Below, one piece after another: positions 9,601 to 17,237 of a stretch of 64,000 bases of DNA; position 1 is the stretch's first letter, and each line of letters opens with the position of its first letter. A model generated the notes under the pieces. The model was not told the DNA's origin and searched no databases. It saw only the letters and a program-made list of their open reading frames with translations. The translations under genes were made by a program, and so were the position numbers. Origin of the DNA: Croceibacter atlanticus HTCC2559 (GTDB lineage: Bacteria; Bacteroidota; Bacteroidia; Flavobacteriales; Flavobacteriaceae); assembly GCF_000196315.1 (NCBI RefSeq), contig NC_014230.1, positions 868,001-932,000 on the forward strand, in the 5' to 3' direction.

Positions 9601-10344
9601 TGAAGCCTTATTTTTAAACGTTGTATTTAGTGAGTCTTTAATTAAATTTAAAGTTTCTACAAACACAGCATTCTCGTCTGTTTTTCCGGTGCCATAAGTT
9701 GGGGTGAGAAAAAGCAATACATTTTGCTCATCCTTACTTAGCAAAAATCCATTCTTAATTTTAAATTGATCACCAATACCTAGTGTTTCAAGTTTTTTTA
9801 ATCCAATAAAGGATAACCCTAAAGGATCTTTTAAAATTGTTTCTTTCGCAATTATGCCACTAGGAGAAATTAATGTTCTATAATTAGATGCTAGAGTAGC
9901 ACTAATACTGTCTGCTTTAATCTTATGAGCCAGTTGTTTGTAATCTGTACTATCTAAAAATAAAGGCAGGTTGTTGTAAACAAAATCTAAGGTATGTAAA
10001 ACATCGGCGTCTTCTATTTGGCCTTGAACATCTTTGATATAATTAGGCCTAAGACCAGAGATACTATCTACAAAAGCTGAAGCCATGTTTGTTAGATCTT
10101 CTGCACTTCCGTTATCAGATTGCCTAATGTTTACAATTATCTTATCAGTAAAATTAACGTTGTTTAATACCTTTTGAAGCTCTTTACCTTCTTCATCTGC
10201 AGGAATTAGTTTGGTTATATCTTCTTCAAACTTAAGTTGCAGTGCCGTATAGGCTAGCGCAGAAAATAAAGCAAGAAATAAGAAAAGGCTTAATAGCTTT
10301 CTTGATGCAATTAAATTATATGTCTTTAAAAAGAAGTTATTCAT
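6667..10344 (-). CDS. MMPL/RND exporter fused to PlsC acyltransferase and a degenerate methyltransferase-like tail
   Basis: This 1225-aa protein has three parts. Residues 1 to about 830 form an MMPL/RND transporter with two repeats of membrane helices. Both repeats keep the proton-relay Asp, in GVTLDYSLH and GLGVDYCIF. Residues about 880-1080 form a PlsC-type acyltransferase with NHTSFLD (near 890) and FPEGTRSK (near 965). Residues about 1095-1225 resemble a class I methyltransferase core in which the glycine-rich SAM loop has become HLGNHKGQLD, so this part is probably inactive. The exporter likely lifts the aryl polyene lipid from the inner membrane while the acyltransferase attaches an acyl group. 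The gene overlaps its neighbours at both ends. Confidence 0.82.
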   Translation of the reverse strand: MNNFFLKTYNLIASRKLLSLFLFLALFSALAYTALQLKFEEDITKLIPADEEGKELQKVLNNVNFTDKIIVNIRQSDNGSAEDLTNMASAFVDSISGLRPNYIKDVQGQIEDADVLHTLDFVYNNLPLFLDSTDYKQLAHKIKADSISATLASNYRTLISPSGIIAKETILKDPLGLSFIGLKKLETLGIGDQFKIKNGFLLSKDEQNVLLFLTPTYGTGKTDENAVFVETLNLIKDSLNTTFKNKASLEVYGGVLVAVANAKQIKLDVQYTVGIAMAILLLIFAFFYRKVQIPLVLFVPTLFGGLLSIASLFLIRTQISAISLGIGSVLLGVTLDYSLHILTHLRNNADVKALYKDVTKPILMSSLTTAMAFLCLIFIKSQALQDLGIFAAISVLGASVFALIFIPQVYRVNSKIQEKSNIIDSFSKFSFHRNKWVIGTLIVLFIVSAFTYQSASFNNDISKLNYEPKSLIEAKQRLDRLTNFSAKSIYITGYSDTLQTALQQNDNIYKTLNALEENKTVLNFSNVGALVQSKALQQEKISAWNTFWDSTKTARLQQEMVTEGSKFGFKPTTFNTFYGVLEKPFSPINVADYNSLASINLADYISTKNGFTTVTSLVKVKEAKVTEVKDAFKTLENTIVIDRQQINETLLGNLKTDFNKLIRYSLIVVVVLLLLFYKSITLTLITSIPILLSWLLTIGLMGLIGLEFNIFNIIISTFIFGLGVDYCIFMTNGLLKEYRFGTPTLYTHKTSITLSVITTILGIGVLIFTKHPALYSIALVCIIGIFSAMFCAFTIQPLLFRVLVGSKHQLPATLRQLIHSGFSFLYYGLGGLLLSLLSVTVMKVLPIKKSSKMIVLHKTISGFMKSVLNTNPFVKKEVINTTKETFDKPAILIANHTSFLDILVIGMMHPKLIFLVNDWVYNSPIFGKAVQLAGFYPVSGGIEKGVSHLKKKVDEGYSLMAFPEGTRSKTNYIRRFHKGAFYLAEELKLDIIPILIHGNSEVLPKGSFAIKDGKITVEVLKRIPYNSEAYGTSYKEKSKLISQYFKSEFNNLRNRIETETYFKDRILNEYKYKGHKLFENVKLDLEKNKTIYFHIINFLDKKETIAHLGNHKGQLDILLALHAPNRKIYSAIKNTKDLDRLNNSYTSHSDYKLNFYNKIEDVLNTPASVLILDNFSEDEITINFSNYKSIIIINSNGILNRVGNTNAFKLITKEDNLSIFKKIED

Positions 10345-11530
10345 TTTTAAGACTATTTTTTTTAGGCTTTAGCATATACAAAATAAAATATCCTAAACCA
10401 CCAAGTGCAACTGCGCTTACAGTTGCTAAAATTAAACTACCAATAACATAGGTTTGTAAATGGTTGAGTACGCCGTAACCTTTTGTGATATGCTCTAATT
10501 GGTAGGTGTCTTCTTGTCCTAAAACAAAACTACCAATGTTCATACTAGCTAAAAATACAAAGGGAATAAATGGCGGCAAACTAATATTAGAGCAGGCAAA
10601 TGAAATGGCTTTGTTTAGCTTGAAGAATATAGATAAGAATATAACCCCAATTGTGTGAAACCCCCAAAATGGAGATAACCCAATAAACACTCCTAAAGCT
10701 ATTGATAGTGCTTTCTTTTTAGGCGAGTCTTGATGCCCCAAAATATCTTCATATATAAATTCCTTGAAGCGCTTTGACTTAAATTTCCTGTAAAAATCTC
10801 TAGGCTTTATATAAAAAAATGCGACGAGTAGTAGCCAAGTGTTCAAGATGCTTATGCGTGTAAAATCTTGAAAAGGCCTAAAATGGGATACGCGCTCATT
10901 CTCATCATACAAAACATTTATAGGTATATTTTTAACTGTAGCACCACGCCAAGCAGACTTTACGATAACTTCTATTTCTAGTTCAAATTTATCTGTATAT
11001 AACTTTGTATGTTTTATGATATTTAAAGGATATAGTCTAAACCCAGATTGGGTATCCTCTAGCCAGATGCCTGTTTCAACTCCATACCAAAAGTTAGAAA
11101 ACTTATTGCCAAAACTACTCTTCTTTGGGACACCAACTTGCGTCATGTTTCTTGCGCCAATTAATAACAAAGAGTCGTCTTGTGCTATTTTAAGCTCTTT
11201 GATAAATACTGGGATATCTTTTGGAAAATGTTGACCATCAGAATCTATTGTAATTGCATAGGTAAATCCTAATGCAATTGCAGTTTTAAAACCTTGTTTT
11301 AACGCGTGTCCTTTACCAATATTTTTAGTGGAATGTAATACGATAAGATTTGGGTAACCTTCTAAAATACTGGTGGTATGATCTGTAGATCCGTCATTTA
11401 TGATTATAAGATCTTGGGTGTGCTTTAAAACGCCATCAATAACGCGCTTTAAGGTATTTGCATTATTATACGTAGGCATAATAACACAACATTTAGAGGG
11501 AAAGGTATGGTCTGTTAAAGATATTGCCAT
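10337..11530 (-). CDS. Family 2 glycosyltransferase with C-terminal DUF2062 membrane domain
   Basis: The 397-aa protein starts with a GT2 domain. IMPTYNNANTLKRVID, IINDGSTD and the metal-binding ITIDSDGQH are visible within the first ~120 residues, in the style of polyprenyl-phosphate mannosyl/glucosyl transferases. After about residue 265 comes a DUF2062 domain, with ALGVFIGLSPFWGFHTIG and several hydrophobic helices, which anchors it in the inner membrane. Its 3' end overlaps the start of the MMPL gene by 8 bp. Such GT2 proteins recur in aryl-polyene clusters and are thought to modify the pigment or its lipid anchor. The acceptor here is not known. Confidence 0.8.
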   Translation of the reverse strand: MAISLTDHTFPSKCCVIMPTYNNANTLKRVIDGVLKHTQDLIIINDGSTDHTTSILEGYPNLIVLHSTKNIGKGHALKQGFKTAIALGFTYAITIDSDGQHFPKDIPVFIKELKIAQDDSLLLIGARNMTQVGVPKKSSFGNKFSNFWYGVETGIWLEDTQSGFRLYPLNIIKHTKLYTDKFELEIEVIVKSAWRGATVKNIPINVLYDENERVSHFRPFQDFTRISILNTWLLLVAFFYIKPRDFYRKFKSKRFKEFIYEDILGHQDSPKKKALSIALGVFIGLSPFWGFHTIGVIFLSIFFKLNKAISFACSNISLPPFIPFVFLASMNIGSFVLGQEDTYQLEHITKGYGVLNHLQTYVIGSLILATVSAVALGGLGYFILYMLKPKKNSLKNE

Positions 11531-11706
11531 TAACGAATCTAGATTTCTTGCAACTACAAGATTACAAAACTAAGGCGCCAAGCTAAAGTGTTAACGTTAC
11601 TGTATTGCTATTACCACACTGCTTTTGCCACCTATGTCTTGGCGACGAAATTACTCTTTTTAATTGTAACGTAAAATGACCTAAACAGAAGGCGGCTTTT
11701 AATTAC
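11531..11706. other. Intergenic break inside the pigment operon with an inverted repeat
   Basis: This 176-bp gap is the longest inside the otherwise tightly packed operon. It contains an inverted pair, CGCCAAG at 11576-11582 and CTTGGCG at 11638-11644, about 55 bp apart, with a further possible GTG/CAC pairing just inside. No good reading frame or clear TAnnTTTG promoter is seen. It may be an RNA structure or an internal promoter region that sets expression of the downstream export and tailoring genes. Confidence 0.35.
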
Positions 11707-12090
11707 CTATTTAGAAAATGTGTCTTCTAAATTTTTAAACTGAGCTCTTAAGTTTAAAGCAATGGTATCATTATAGGAGATAATGGCTTTTACCTTAATA
11801 ACCTCTTCAACTTCAGAAATAGCAATGCTTAAAACTAACTTAGGATTAGCCTCTGGATTAACTGTTTCTAAAAACTTTACGTTAGATGAAACAGAAAGAA
11901 ATAACGATCTGTCTAGAGCTTTTTCTGTCAACTCTTTTATAATCTGAATAGAACAAACACCAGGTAAAATTGGATTTCCGGGAAAATGACCTTTAAATAT
12001 GTCGTGATCATTATTTAGGGTTATAGAGGCGTTTACTGTATTGTCTTCAAAAGAAAAATGATCTGTAGTATATAGTCCTTCAATAAGCAT
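11707..12090 (-). CDS. FabZ-like 3-hydroxyacyl-ACP dehydratase of the polyene synthase
   Basis: This small hotdog-fold protein (127 aa) carries the FabZ active-site signature GHFPGNPILPG, with catalytic His near residue 35. The usual Glu motif is changed, since the helix after the loop reads CSIQIIKEL. In aryl-polyene synthases a dehydratase removes water after each ketoreduction, giving the all-trans conjugated chain; known systems use a pair of different dehydratases. A second, FabA-like hotdog protein is encoded at 18836-19276, so the two may act as a pair. Confidence 0.75.
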   Translation of the reverse strand: MLIEGLYTTDHFSFEDNTVNASITLNNDHDIFKGHFPGNPILPGVCSIQIIKELTEKALDRSLFLSVSSNVKFLETVNPEANPKLVLSIAISEVEEVIKVKAIISYNDTIALNLRAQFKNLEDTFSK

Positions 12091-12103
12091 AGAAATTCTG
12101 TTT

Positions 12104-12718
12104 TTAAAGCTTTTGTAATGCTAAACTTAGCTTTATAGTATGGTGTTTAATTGTAATATAGTGTGCGCTTGCATTCTTAATATCTTCAAAAATAAATGTA
12201 ATTTTCTCTTTAGTTGATGAGGTGTTCACAATTTTTTTGAGAGACTTATTCTCTTTAGAAAACGCATAAAAGTTAAACCTTTTTCCATCTCTAGTTTTAT
12301 ATACAGTCTCTGTATTAGAAGAATATTCCTGTTGTACCACAAGAGTTTCTTTCAACAAGATTTTAAAATCCCTTTTTAAGGTATTTATTAGTATCGGTTT
12401 GTTTAGAGCATCAACTATAAAGTGGCTTTTAAAAGCATCTTCTTGAAATTCAAAATCAAATAGTGTGCTTCCAAATTCTGTAGTAAAAACCACACGATGT
12501 GTGTCTTCACTTATTTTTTTTATAATTAGTATACCACCAAAATGGTTGCCATAAACATCTATTTTAGACTTGTATACATAATCTGTATTAGGATTAGAAA
12601 AATAAGGGTTGGTTATAATATTCGTTGAACTAGTGTTGGCTTCAACTAAATTACGAGTTGTTTTTAAGGAACAGCTGCACAGTAAACATAAAATTAGGCT
12701 AGTGAGTAAAAACCGCAT
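12104..12718 (-). CDS. Pigment-cluster lipoprotein, unknown function
   Basis: This 204-aa protein starts with a short lipoprotein signal peptide ending in LLCSC, so it should be lipidated near residue 16. The rest is predicted mostly beta strand, with no motif I recognise. It overlaps the LolA-like gene by 20 bp and precedes the dehydratase gene. Aryl-polyene clusters of Gram-negative bacteria often carry a DUF3261-type lipoprotein next to a LolA homologue, and this gene sits in that position. It may be an outer-membrane acceptor or anchor in pigment transfer. That assignment rests on position and length, not on sequence motifs. Confidence 0.6.
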   Translation of the reverse strand: MRFLLTSLILCLLCSCSLKTTRNLVEANTSSTNIITNPYFSNPNTDYVYKSKIDVYGNHFGGILIIKKISEDTHRVVFTTEFGSTLFDFEFQEDAFKSHFIVDALNKPILINTLKRDFKILLKETLVVQQEYSSNTETVYKTRDGKRFNFYAFSKENKSLKKIVNTSSTKEKITFIFEDIKNASAHYITIKHHTIKLSLALQKL

Positions 12719-13328
12719 TGCTTACAGGTGTGTTTAAAACTCTATTCTTAAATACAATACGAGTGTAATCTTGAGAAGGTTCAATCATCTTTACTTCAAA
12801 TACTTGAGCATTGGTTTTATCAAATAATAATTCAAACTGCGCAATGTAATTTGATATCGCTTTCTCTTTTGGGATAAAGGTAGCTTTGTAGTAAGTGTTG
12901 CTTTTAAGGTAAGAGATATTAAAATCATTTTCAATAAACATATCTCCTTTAATGCTGCTAATTATTAACTCATTTAGATTTTTAAACAGCTTACTGCTAC
13001 CAATATCTACATTACTTTTGGTGCCATCATCATTAATTAAAAGTTGGTCTTCTTTAAAAATTACACTGTAGGAAAATGGTTTGGTATACTGCCACTTTAC
13101 CAAGTTTGGGGATTTAAAAACCATATGACCATTTGTCTCAATATCATTGGATAGTATGTCCAAATGTTTGTACTGCGTAAAATCACTTTTAATTGTAGTA
13201 ATAGATTTAGCTGAAGCTTTTACATTTTCCTTAAAGGTTTGTATTTCAGATTTACTCATAGACTTTTCTTGAGCAACACTGCTTAATAATAGTCCAAATA
13301 TAAAAATGAGTGTGATTAACTTACGCAT
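12699..13328 (-). CDS. LolA-like periplasmic carrier protein
   Basis: This 209-aa protein has a cleavable signal peptide (hydrophobic stretch to about residue 19, then AQEKS) and the LolA/LolB-like pattern: an early IKSDFTQYKHLDILS segment, GHMVFKSPNLVKWQYTKP and the following strand pairs. LolA proteins shuttle lipoproteins through the periplasm in an unclosed beta barrel. In aryl-polyene clusters a dedicated copy beside an MMPL exporter is common and probably carries the lipidated pigment. It overlaps the polysaccharide-deacetylase-like gene upstream by 8 bp and the lipoprotein gene downstream by 20 bp, indicating one transcript. Confidence 0.78.
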   Translation of the reverse strand: MRKLITLIFIFGLLLSSVAQEKSMSKSEIQTFKENVKASAKSITTIKSDFTQYKHLDILSNDIETNGHMVFKSPNLVKWQYTKPFSYSVIFKEDQLLINDDGTKSNVDIGSSKLFKNLNELIISSIKGDMFIENDFNISYLKSNTYYKATFIPKEKAISNYIAQFELLFDKTNAQVFEVKMIEPSQDYTRIVFKNRVLNTPVSNAVFTH

Positions 13329-14097
13329 AGGCTTTAATCTGAAAAAGCTGGTTAACAGTAACCGACTTAAGGTCTTTAGTTTTTAAAAATAACAATAACC
13401 GTTCCAACACAGCTACGCTTTTTTCACTTGTATCGTGAAGCAAAATAACATCTCCAGGTTTAAGATTTTTTGTAATTCTTTTAAAAATAGCATCTTCTGA
13501 AAGACTTGTGGTATCTAGGCTTCTTTGGTTCCAACCGATTGCGATTAAATTTAAGGCTTTAACTGCGTGTGCAATATTAGGATTAGTAACGCCAAAAGCT
13601 GGTCTAAATAATTGTATGTTTTTACCTGTTTGTTCTCTTAATAGGGCATTTGTTTTTTCCAGCTCTTTTCTAACTCTTGTTTTTGAAAAAAAACCAAAAG
13701 TTGTACTGTGAGAATACGTATGATTTCCAATGGTGTGGCCTTCTTTTAATATAGAGGCTACAACGTTTGGATTTTCTTCAATGTGTTTGCCTATTAAAAA
13801 AAATGTGGCTTTTGCACTGTGTGTCTTTAAAAGTTTAAGGACATCTTGTGTAAATTTTGAATGAGGACCATCATCAAAAGTAATAGCTACTTGTTGTTCT
13901 GTATGATTAGGTTTAGAGTGTAGCGATTTAAAAAAATAATTTAATCTAATAAACCAGGATCCCAATAAAACACACACTAACCAAATAGAAAAAAGGACTA
14001 CATATACCCACCAATTTATTTGGTTAAATATGTGAATTATAGCTGTTGTAATAACAATACAGCCAAAACCAATATTTACCAATTGTCCTATTCGCAT
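13321..14097 (-). CDS. Membrane-anchored polysaccharide deacetylase family protein (NodB domain)
   Basis: The protein has 258 aa. Two hydrophobic helices fill residues 8-50, followed by a NodB-type deacetylase domain: TFDDGPH (Asp75/Asp76), the metal site HTYSH (His126 and His130) and a late ILLHD motif. All expected metal ligands are present, so it should be active. These enzymes remove acetyl groups from sugars with a divalent metal. With a glycosyltransferase in the same operon, it may act on a sugar on the pigment or its anchor, but no direct evidence fixes the substrate. It overlaps the preceding ketosynthase-like gene by 10 bp. Confidence 0.8.
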   Translation of the reverse strand: MRIGQLVNIGFGCIVITTAIIHIFNQINWWVYVVLFSIWLVCVLLGSWFIRLNYFFKSLHSKPNHTEQQVAITFDDGPHSKFTQDVLKLLKTHSAKATFFLIGKHIEENPNVVASILKEGHTIGNHTYSHSTTFGFFSKTRVRKELEKTNALLREQTGKNIQLFRPAFGVTNPNIAHAVKALNLIAIGWNQRSLDTTSLSEDAIFKRITKNLKPGDVILLHDTSEKSVAVLERLLLFLKTKDLKSVTVNQLFQIKAYA

Positions 14098-15158
14098 GAC
14101 TTTAATAGTGTAAAGCTGTGGTGTTCTCCACGATACTGGTTGTATAGTAAAATTATAGATTGCTTTGTCTTTAAAGACTTACGCTTAATAATATCTTCTG
14201 GGGTTTGTTGATGCCTTATTAATTGGCTTGCTGTATATAATGCAAATGCCGATGCGGTATGATACTCGCCAATTAAATGTTTGTAATAAAGTATGCCCGT
14301 ATGAGCTTTGAGCAATGATGTGAAGGTGTTGTAAAAAGAGTCAAATTCAACATCACCGTTATAGCCTAAAACCACACTGTCTAAATTTTCTAAGGTTAAG
14401 TTGTGTGCAGATAAAAAAGCAATTAAAACTTCATTTAGATGTTCCTTTTTTAAGGTATTATGCATTGAGGTGCCTAAGAGTTTAGCATAAGTAGAATCTT
14501 GACGCTTGTTAGAAAGCACAAAGAAGTTTGCGCCTTCACCAAATATTGCACCCTTTGTAGTACTATTTAATAATTGGTTAGAAGCTGTAGCGGCATTTTT
14601 AATGTGATTAATTTTTTTGTGAATTTTTATAGAATGGTCGGAAAGCTCATCAATACCACCAACTAAAATGGTTTCCGCTTCATTAAGCTCGAGTTGTAAA
14701 GAGGCATCTAATAAAGCAGACTCAAAAGAATTACTTGCTTGAACATAGGTGAAATTATACCCTTTACAATTTATGTCTATTGCAATTTGACCTCCAACTG
14801 TATTGTGGGTAGACTGTATAAAAGGTGTTGGTGTAAGATATTGTTCATCATTATCTATAATGCTACCTACAAACTTTTCTGTATCTATAATACAGCCCAT
14901 TCCTGTTCCTGTTATTATTGCATTTATTGTAGGATGGTTGGCGTTTTTTAAAGCAATTTTAGCAGCGGTAATACCCATTTTAACACCGTTGGCCATACGT
15001 CTAGCTTTAGAAGGCACTATGTAATCTTTATAATTTGGAGAAACTGCTGGAAGTACCGTGTTGTTGTAATGTATAACCTCGTTTAAAAAATGAGTGTTGT
15101 CATAGGTTTTCTGAGACGAAATTGATCCTAGTCCATTTATGTAAATAGATTTTTTCAC
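14088..15158 (-). CDS. Chain-length-factor-like ketosynthase (active-site Cys replaced by Gln)
   Basis: This 356-aa thiolase-fold protein is shorter than a normal ketosynthase. Where ketosynthases have the nucleophilic Cys, the sequence reads YVQASNSFESALLDA, putting Gln140 there; the regions of the two catalytic His read VVLGYNGDVEFD and KHLIGEYHTAS, so both appear lost. Gln at the Cys position is the hallmark of type II polyketide chain-length factors, which pair with an active ketosynthase. It starts with GTG overlapping the TGA of the active ketosynthase gene (GTGA), so the two subunits should be co-translated, as in the ApeO/ApeC heterodimer of Xenorhabdus aryl polyenes. Confidence 0.8.
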   Translation of the reverse strand: MKKSIYINGLGSISSQKTYDNTHFLNEVIHYNNTVLPAVSPNYKDYIVPSKARRMANGVKMGITAAKIALKNANHPTINAIITGTGMGCIIDTEKFVGSIIDNDEQYLTPTPFIQSTHNTVGGQIAIDINCKGYNFTYVQASNSFESALLDASLQLELNEAETILVGGIDELSDHSIKIHKKINHIKNAATASNQLLNSTTKGAIFGEGANFFVLSNKRQDSTYAKLLGTSMHNTLKKEHLNEVLIAFLSAHNLTLENLDSVVLGYNGDVEFDSFYNTFTSLLKAHTGILYYKHLIGEYHTASAFALYTASQLIRHQQTPEDIIKRKSLKTKQSIILLYNQYRGEHHSFTLLKSCE

Positions 15159-16357
15159 GCGTCTTTAGAAAATATTAATGTAGAGCAATTGCCACCAAAC
15201 CCTAAGGAATTTGACATTACGGTTTGTAGTTGCTTATATTTTAAATTAAGTTGAGGTGTTAGTGTTGAATCCTTCATCTGTGTCTTAAAATTTAGATTTG
15301 GAAACACAACCTGATGCTGTAATGCTAAAATTGAAAAAACAGCTTCTACAGCACCAGCTGCAGCCAGCGTGTGTCCTGTAAACTGTTTTGTAGAACTAAA
15401 ATCGGGAACAACGTCTTTAAAGACACGTGTAATTGCACGACTTTCAGATAAATCATTATTTACTGTTGCAGTACCATGTGCGTTTATGTATGATATTTCT
15501 TCAGGAGTTAAGCTGGCTACATTTAACGCCTTTAGCATAGCTAAGGTTGCACCTTCACCATCTTCAGAAGATGCTGTTTGATGAAATGCATCATTGGCAT
15601 TGCCGTAGCCTTTCACATAACCTAAAACCGGTTTGCTTTCAGTAGTTATAACAGTATCAGACTCTAGCACTAAATATGCTGCAGCTTCGCCTAGATTCAA
15701 GCCATTTCTATCATTGTCAAATGGTGTGCAAAACGTATCAGATAATATCATTAAAGAATTAAATCCATTAATAGTAAATTTAGAAAGGCTGTCTGTTCCT
15801 CCAACTATTACACGATCTAACTTTCCTGCTTTTATAAGTCTTGCACCTAACATAATAGCATTTGCAGCAGATGAGCAAGCAGTGCTAATTGTTGTTACAA
15901 AAGCATTTGTAATATTAAGCTGTTCTGCTATTTTCTTTGTGGTGTCTGCTGCATGGTATCCATCTATATACTTCTCACTTTCTTTAGTGTCTAAAAACTT
16001 GTAAAAGTGTTGCTCCGTTTTATCCATACCACCAACAGTTGTGGCAGAGATTAAACCTGTTTTATAGCTTGAGGTGTTAGTAATACCTGCATTAGTTACA
16101 GCTTGCTTTGCTGCATAAACACCTAGCATTGCTGTTCTGGAGTAGTTATGGTTGTTAGGTAAACTTAAAGTTGCTGTTAATTGCGCGTTGGATAATGAAG
16201 CTTCTCCAACTAGTATTTTGTTTTGGTGGTGTGTCTCTAAATGTTTAACTCTGCCTAAACCCGAAGTTGAAGATAGTAAGGCTTCGTAATTCTCAGCCAC
16301 ATTGTTACCAATAGCTGAAATTATTCCCATTCCTGTAATAGCAACACCTTTATTCAA
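15155..16357 (-). CDS. Beta-ketoacyl-ACP synthase, elongating ketosynthase of the aryl polyene
   Basis: This 400-aa ketosynthase has a complete Cys-His-His set: Cys161 (STACSSAAN), His294 (NAHGTATVNND) and His329 (STKQFTGHTLAAAG). It condenses malonyl-ACP with the growing polyene. The adjacent downstream gene, overlapping by 4 bp, encodes its Gln-type partner, so it is the likely catalytic half of the elongating heterodimer (ApeO-like). An ACP gene lies 6 bp upstream. The reaction is secure from motifs; its place in the chain is inferred from the pairing. Confidence 0.85.
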   Translation of the reverse strand: MNKGVAITGMGIISAIGNNVAENYEALLSSTSGLGRVKHLETHHQNKILVGEASLSNAQLTATLSLPNNHNYSRTAMLGVYAAKQAVTNAGITNTSSYKTGLISATTVGGMDKTEQHFYKFLDTKESEKYIDGYHAADTTKKIAEQLNITNAFVTTISTACSSAANAIMLGARLIKAGKLDRVIVGGTDSLSKFTINGFNSLMILSDTFCTPFDNDRNGLNLGEAAAYLVLESDTVITTESKPVLGYVKGYGNANDAFHQTASSEDGEGATLAMLKALNVASLTPEEISYINAHGTATVNNDLSESRAITRVFKDVVPDFSSTKQFTGHTLAAAGAVEAVFSILALQHQVVFPNLNFKTQMKDSTLTPQLNLKYKQLQTVMSNSLGFGGNCSTLIFSKDA

Positions 16358-16363
16358 TACAGT

Positions 16364-16621
16364 TTATTTAGTGCGGTGTTCTTTAATATAAGTTGCCATA
16401 ACCTCAACAGACTCAAATATTCTTTTACCATCTTGAGGATCAGTTAATTTTATACCATAGTCCTTATCTAGCATAACAATTAGCTCTAACGCATCAATAG
16501 AGTCTAGACCTAAGCCATCTCCAAAAAGAGCATCATTATCTTCAATATCCTCAACTGCTACATCTTCTAAATTTAGCTGCTCTATAATTTTCTCTTTTAA
16601 TTCTTGTTTCAATGCTTCCAT
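16364..16621 (-). CDS. Acyl carrier protein (polyene cluster, first copy)
   Basis: An 85-aa acidic helical carrier protein. The phosphopantetheine attachment site is Ser41 in DGLGLDSIDALELI. It holds the starter or the growing polyene as a thioester. It overlaps the upstream half-ketosynthase gene by one base. A second ACP in the same cluster (20264-20506) suggests division of labour, as in other aryl-polyene systems with two carriers. Confidence 0.88.
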   Translation of the reverse strand: MEALKQELKEKIIEQLNLEDVAVEDIEDNDALFGDGLGLDSIDALELIVMLDKDYGIKLTDPQDGKRIFESVEVMATYIKEHRTK

Positions 16622-17232
16622 TAGGAATTATATAAATGGTTTAATTGGTCTGTAGTAAATGGGATGTTACCGTTTTTGCCTACTAAAAAGAGAATGGCTT
16701 CATTATTAGTGTCATCAACATTAACCCAACCACACAATACTTTTTCTGCTTTATTTGTGTGTAGCAATGCAGTAGTATAAGCTAATAAATGATCTGCATT
16801 GAACGCGTCAAAGATAAAAAAACTATTCTCAGAGTATAGTTGGTGCTTAATACTAATCTCACCCAAACAAATGTTGGGCAATGTATATACAAATGTTGAG
16901 GGACTTGGATAAAAACTATCTTCATCTGAAATTGATTTCTGATGTTTTCTATCTGTATCTAAACTGGATGCATTGTTAGAAAATACTAAGGCAATATCAG
17001 TTTCTGAATTGACTTGAGAGTTTAAAATAACATCTGCAGTTAGAAACGCCAACTTACTTAACGTATCCATTTTAAAAAACTTAGGATAGTTAATATCGAG
17101 TGTTTTATAGGCACTTTTAAGAAACTCCTGAAGCGTTTTGGCAAGGTTATCTTTATAGATAGTTTCTCCATTAAGCGAAATGCTATGCTCGTTAATACTA
17201 CAAAATTGCTCTATGGTGTAATTATCGTTCAA
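16621..17232 (-). CDS. Half-length ketosynthase-like protein, no visible catalytic residues
   Basis: This 203-aa protein starts at a TTG 5 bp after the upstream ketosynthase gene. It looks like the N-terminal half of the thiolase fold: a segment resembling the dimer-interface strand (PSTFVYTLPNICLGEISIKH) is followed by FIFDAFNADHLLAYTTALL where the Cys helix would be, without a Cys. There is no second half with His motifs. It may be a structural partner of one of the ketosynthases, a starter-specificity subunit, or a decayed gene. Its intact frame and tight placement argue against decay. I do not recognise a characterised homologue. Confidence 0.6.
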   Translation of the reverse strand: MNDNYTIEQFCSINEHSISLNGETIYKDNLAKTLQEFLKSAYKTLDINYPKFFKMDTLSKLAFLTADVILNSQVNSETDIALVFSNNASSLDTDRKHQKSISDEDSFYPSPSTFVYTLPNICLGEISIKHQLYSENSFFIFDAFNADHLLAYTTALLHTNKAEKVLCGWVNVDDTNNEAILFLVGKNGNIPFTTDQLNHLYNS

Positions 17233-17237
17233 TACTT

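Noticed and set aside
15633-16004. 123-aa plus-strand frame in the pigment ketosynthase gene
   Set aside because: It is entirely antisense to a ketosynthase with a full catalytic set; no promoter or motif supports it.
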